NCBI GenBank assembly: GCA_958299035.1
Contig: CATQJL010000316.1
Span: 46,931,585-46,995,584, forward strand
DNA: 64,000 bases
Direction of reading: 5' to 3'
DNA from: Cylicocyclus nassatus
Lineage: Eukaryota > Nematoda > Chromadorea > Rhabditida > Strongylidae
The position numbers were made by a program, and so were the translations under genes. Below the pieces are notes generated by a model, which was not told the DNA's origin, did not search any database, and was given only the letters and a program-made list of their open reading frames with translations. Positions 60,997 to 64,000 of the stretch are shown piece after piece (position 1 is the stretch's first letter; each line of letters starts with the position of its first letter).

Positions 60997-61471
60997 AGGC
61001 AGTGTCCAGGCTAAACCTAACCCCCTCCGATTAGTGTCGGTGTCGGTCCTGAATGTAGGCCCGAGAAAAGGGGCATCTGCGTTGGTCCGGTCTTCTAACG
61101 TTGTCTCTGAATGGAGATAAGGGGCCTGAAAGTCCCTGGCTGGGCGGAGTCTGATATCAGACTCCGCCCACCAGGGACTGCCCACTACCTTGTCAATACG
61201 TGCCTCCCCACACGTATTGACAACGTAGTGAGCAGAAGCTGCACACTGCACACTGCAATGCAACTGCACCCATGCAGTTGCAGCTTCTTCCCGCTGGCCT
61301 GCCGACGAGGACGAGCAATTCGAAACTCGTCCGCACCCTCAAAACTGGGTTCCCAAGAATCGGGTTTTTTGTGAATTTAGAGAGTTTCAAGTTCGGAACT
61401 GTAATCAGGGCCACGGAGAGGCCCCAGAATGACGAAAACATGGGGGGTTAAATTCTGGGTGGACGCTGCCT
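60997..61471. mobile_element. TTAA-flanked element, 475 bp
   Basis: Left end AGGCAGTGTCCAGGC and right end GGTGGACGCTGCCT are inverted; TTAA lies on both sides (60993-60996, 61472-61475). Inside are compact hairpins: GGGCGGAGTCTGATATCAG with its complement near 61143-61170, and AATACGTG...CACGTATT at 61195-61219. It is the same family as 46741-47100. No protein is encoded. Confidence 0.8.
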
Positions 61472-61475
61472 TTAA

Positions 61476-63515
61476 GGCTAGGTAATGATCAGAGAGCACT
61501 CACACGAGAGAGACGCAGGGGCTTCGCGGGTGCGAGGGCCTTAACACATTGACGACTGTGTTATTTTGAACAACAGATTTCGTCATCGACTCTCGTCGAT
61601 TGGCTCGGAGCCAATGGGGGTATGATTGCTCCGAGCATAACAAGGATGACTGGTCATCCAGGCGTTTTGACGCATATGGAGCAGCCCACCCACCCGCCCT
61701 AGAAAACCGCATGAGTCATTCAAAGTGTAAACTTCTCGAAGCAGTTCAGGTCTACCTCCTTCCGGGCAAAGTTTCTAATATGATACCTCGTGCTATGAAT
61801 TATAGGGCACTTTGCGGGCCACTATGCCTCAAATGTCACTTCACAGGATTGTTCGCCCCTCTTGGAAACTCGAGGATATCCAGGGAACAGCGCAGGCTTA
61901 CTTTCAGCGGTAGCTATTTCGCAAGAAGTTGCACCTCCATAGTCGTATCTAGGGTACAAATGGGCCCAGCTTGCTTTATCATAAGGGGCAAGATGTCTTT
62001 TCAGCATCACGCCTGACCTTTGACCCCTCACAGCGAAGCCGTTCTCTAGTTCCCACTGTCTCTCTTCTAGAGGTGATTCTTTAAAAAAAAAAAAAAAAGA
62101 GCAAGTCTATCGCAAGTTTTACATCAGATGTGAAAAAAAAAGAAAAAAAAAGGTAGAAAAGCTCTCTTGGTACCATCATCACGTGAGATGACTATAGATC
62201 GGCGTTCTACAACTCCATAACATTTGAGTCTCTTATAGCTAAGTTGCTAAATCGAAGGCAAGTAAGCACTTTGCCTGGTGCCTGGTGCCGTCTACGCAGG
62301 AATGGTCACATTTCTTTCCATTCTGGGTGACCACCGTAGTGTTCTCATAGTCGTTTATAAGGGCTGACCGAGGAACTGCTAGCTCTGTTACTTCTTGCAT
62401 GTGAGCCTCGGCCAGGATGTGTCTGCTGTGCTGCAGGAATAATTGTGGTCTTATAGGGCACGCAACCAAACGCAACATCCCTTTTTTCAGGAATCCACTT
62501 CTCTAATTCAAGAATAACCCAGGAAGCTTACTGCTCTGGAAAGGACGCCTCACAACGCCACGTCCTGCCTCGGTCCTCTACCAGCATCACTACGGTGTTG
62601 TCTAACCAGCGTCACGTGCGATTATTCTTCGGCAGGTGGCTATAGACATACCTACTATTGTTCTACACCTCATTGAACTCGATTATCTGTACCTACTCGC
62701 TATTATCCCATGTAGAATCATGCCGTTCAATTTGTGATACAAATAAGCCTCCTCTTCTTTGAACGTGTTCTTGGGCCCTGTAGTCCAATGCTTGGCCGCA
62801 AAGTGTAGCCTCGCCCAAGATGCAATCTCTTCAACTATTTGGTACAATATTAAACCCTTCGAGATTTTCATGTGAGATTGTGGTTCCTGTAATATCGAGT
62901 GCCTGCTGCTTAAGCTTGACATGCTCCTCTTTAGCACTTAACTGTACTCGTTACACAATTATCCGCTCCAGTTGCGACAAATAAACCCTGATCCATAGCC
63001 CCTTGTAACAATCAGTTGTTCAAAATGGTATTTATACCAGAGTGTAACGGAGGTATAAATGCAGATTTTGAGTTGTCTGCCTTTTGGGACCAAGGCTTTT
63101 CACAGATCAGCCAGTATTTTCCAAATAAAATCATGTATATTGTCATATGCAGTACACCTACACTATCTCTGTGAACCTGACAGATTAGATGGAGGTTACT
63201 TATAGATCTAACACAAAAGAAAATTCCTGAAGCGAGTTTGCCCCAGGATAGCCGCTGTTTTACTGAATTTATATCTTGACACACCATGTGTGTCAAGCGG
63301 TCGTTAATCTTTACGCCATAGAGGTCCGCCTTTCCGAAGCCAAGCTAGTTGAATCAAAGGTTACTTGCACTCAAACATTTGATTTTGCCAGGATGATGTT
63401 AGTCTGTATTGATTGTAATGGTAGAAGTCGATCTATAAGTAATTTTGATCTTCTTACAAAGTTTTCAAGTTTTATGCAGGTCCTATAATAAAATTTTATT
63501 CTCACAGCTCATATT
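61476..63515. other. No gene recognised; A-rich runs
   Basis: Poly-A tracts lie at 62083-62098 and 62133-62150. A forward frame of 138 residues at 61600-62016 has no recognisable family. A short hairpin occurs at 61600-61640 (CTCGGAGCAA-type pairing). Confidence 0.4.
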
Positions 63516-64000
63516 CAGAGTGTCCCAAAAAATGTACATACCGTTTGACCGTTAATAACTCTCTTGCTTCCATGTCTTTCGTCGAGCCTGAGGTACCATT
63601 CTATAGAGCGAGGTTCAACTTGGATTTGCAGTACTATAGAGCGAGTCACCAATTGATTTTTATTACTGTAGGATTACGGTATGAGCTTTTAGCATACAGT
63701 GTTACTATGGAGTAGGCCTTTTAATGAAATAATTTCGAAAGATCTAAAGATTTGTGTAGCAAGTTTTAAGGCCTACTGATTTCACTACATAGCTTCCCGC
63801 CAGTTTTTCGAGCTTTCTGATGGCATACTCAAGTTCTGACAAACGTTGGAAAAACAGTTGTCACCCTAAATCTGAAACTTATGAAAGAAGCACTATACTG
63901 AAGTGCAATTTTCATATTTAGAATCACCTACTTCCATCAACCCAGCTCAAGAGTATCTGGCTTGTTTGGCTTTCTTTCTGAGGCACCGCTTACAATGGAT
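63516..64000. mobile_element. Left part of a CAGGGTGTCCC-family element, cut by the window end
   Basis: Starts CAGAGTGTCCCAAAAAATGT and continues with the family landmarks GTTTGACCGTTAATAACTC, GAGGTACCATTCTATAGAGC and TAGGATTACGGTA. The right end lies beyond the window. Confidence 0.65.

Overview
This is eukaryotic, AT-rich, intron-containing DNA that fits a nematode, probably a parasitic clade V (strongylid-like) worm. The evidence is protein similarity to animal families, many short introns ending in TTTCAG or TTTTAG, and dense small non-autonomous transposons. The lineage is an inference. There is no operon architecture of the bacterial kind, no CRISPR and no rRNA. Long single-frame reading frames are almost all spurious, so the gene models below were built by joining exons at splice sites, checking phase, and comparing paralogues.

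Four gene-sized models hold up. (1) 17002-19517 (+) and (2) 25828-32999 (+) are tandem paralogues of the SLC2A/GLUT-like sugar transporter family (major facilitator superfamily). Each has 11 coding exons with identical intron positions and phases and gives an open protein (495 and 492 aa). Both lack the sugar-contact sequence normally found in helix 7 of class I/II GLUTs, so the substrate is uncertain. (3) 37901-39753 (-) is the spliceosomal U2 snRNP protein A' (SNRPA1; MOG-2 in C. elegans), 7 exons, 314 aa. (4) 40078-41324 (-) is a TMEM222 (DUF778) homologue directly upstream of U2A' on the same strand with a 324 bp gap, possibly co-transcribed. A decayed last exon of a third transporter lies at 53786-53836 (-). 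It sits on an inverted duplicate (about 50.5-53.85 kb) of the last exon and 3' flank of the first transporter (19.46-20.7 kb).

The rest is mostly repeats. Repeat families that can be delimited with target-site duplications include a 135 bp PIF/Harbinger-like hairpin (TTA), a 276 bp hAT-like element (8 bp duplication), TTAA-flanked elements starting AGGCAGYGTCC, TA-flanked mariner-like elements starting TTAGGTYGG/TTAGGTTG, elements starting CAGGGTGTCCC, and long foldback elements starting CAAGGGAA. A dispersed unclassified family (CTAGCTGGCTTACCCGG ... CAGACAGACA ... TATATATAAGAT) is present at least five times.

The most informative structure is in intron 4 of the second transporter. One large foldback element there carries two other foldback elements inserted in its left arm, and its right arm still shows both empty target sites, so the insertion order can be read directly. 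The same intron is only 48 bp in the neighbouring paralogue. I found no sign of a new enzymatic or defence system. The new material is in repeat architecture and transporter paralogue evolution.
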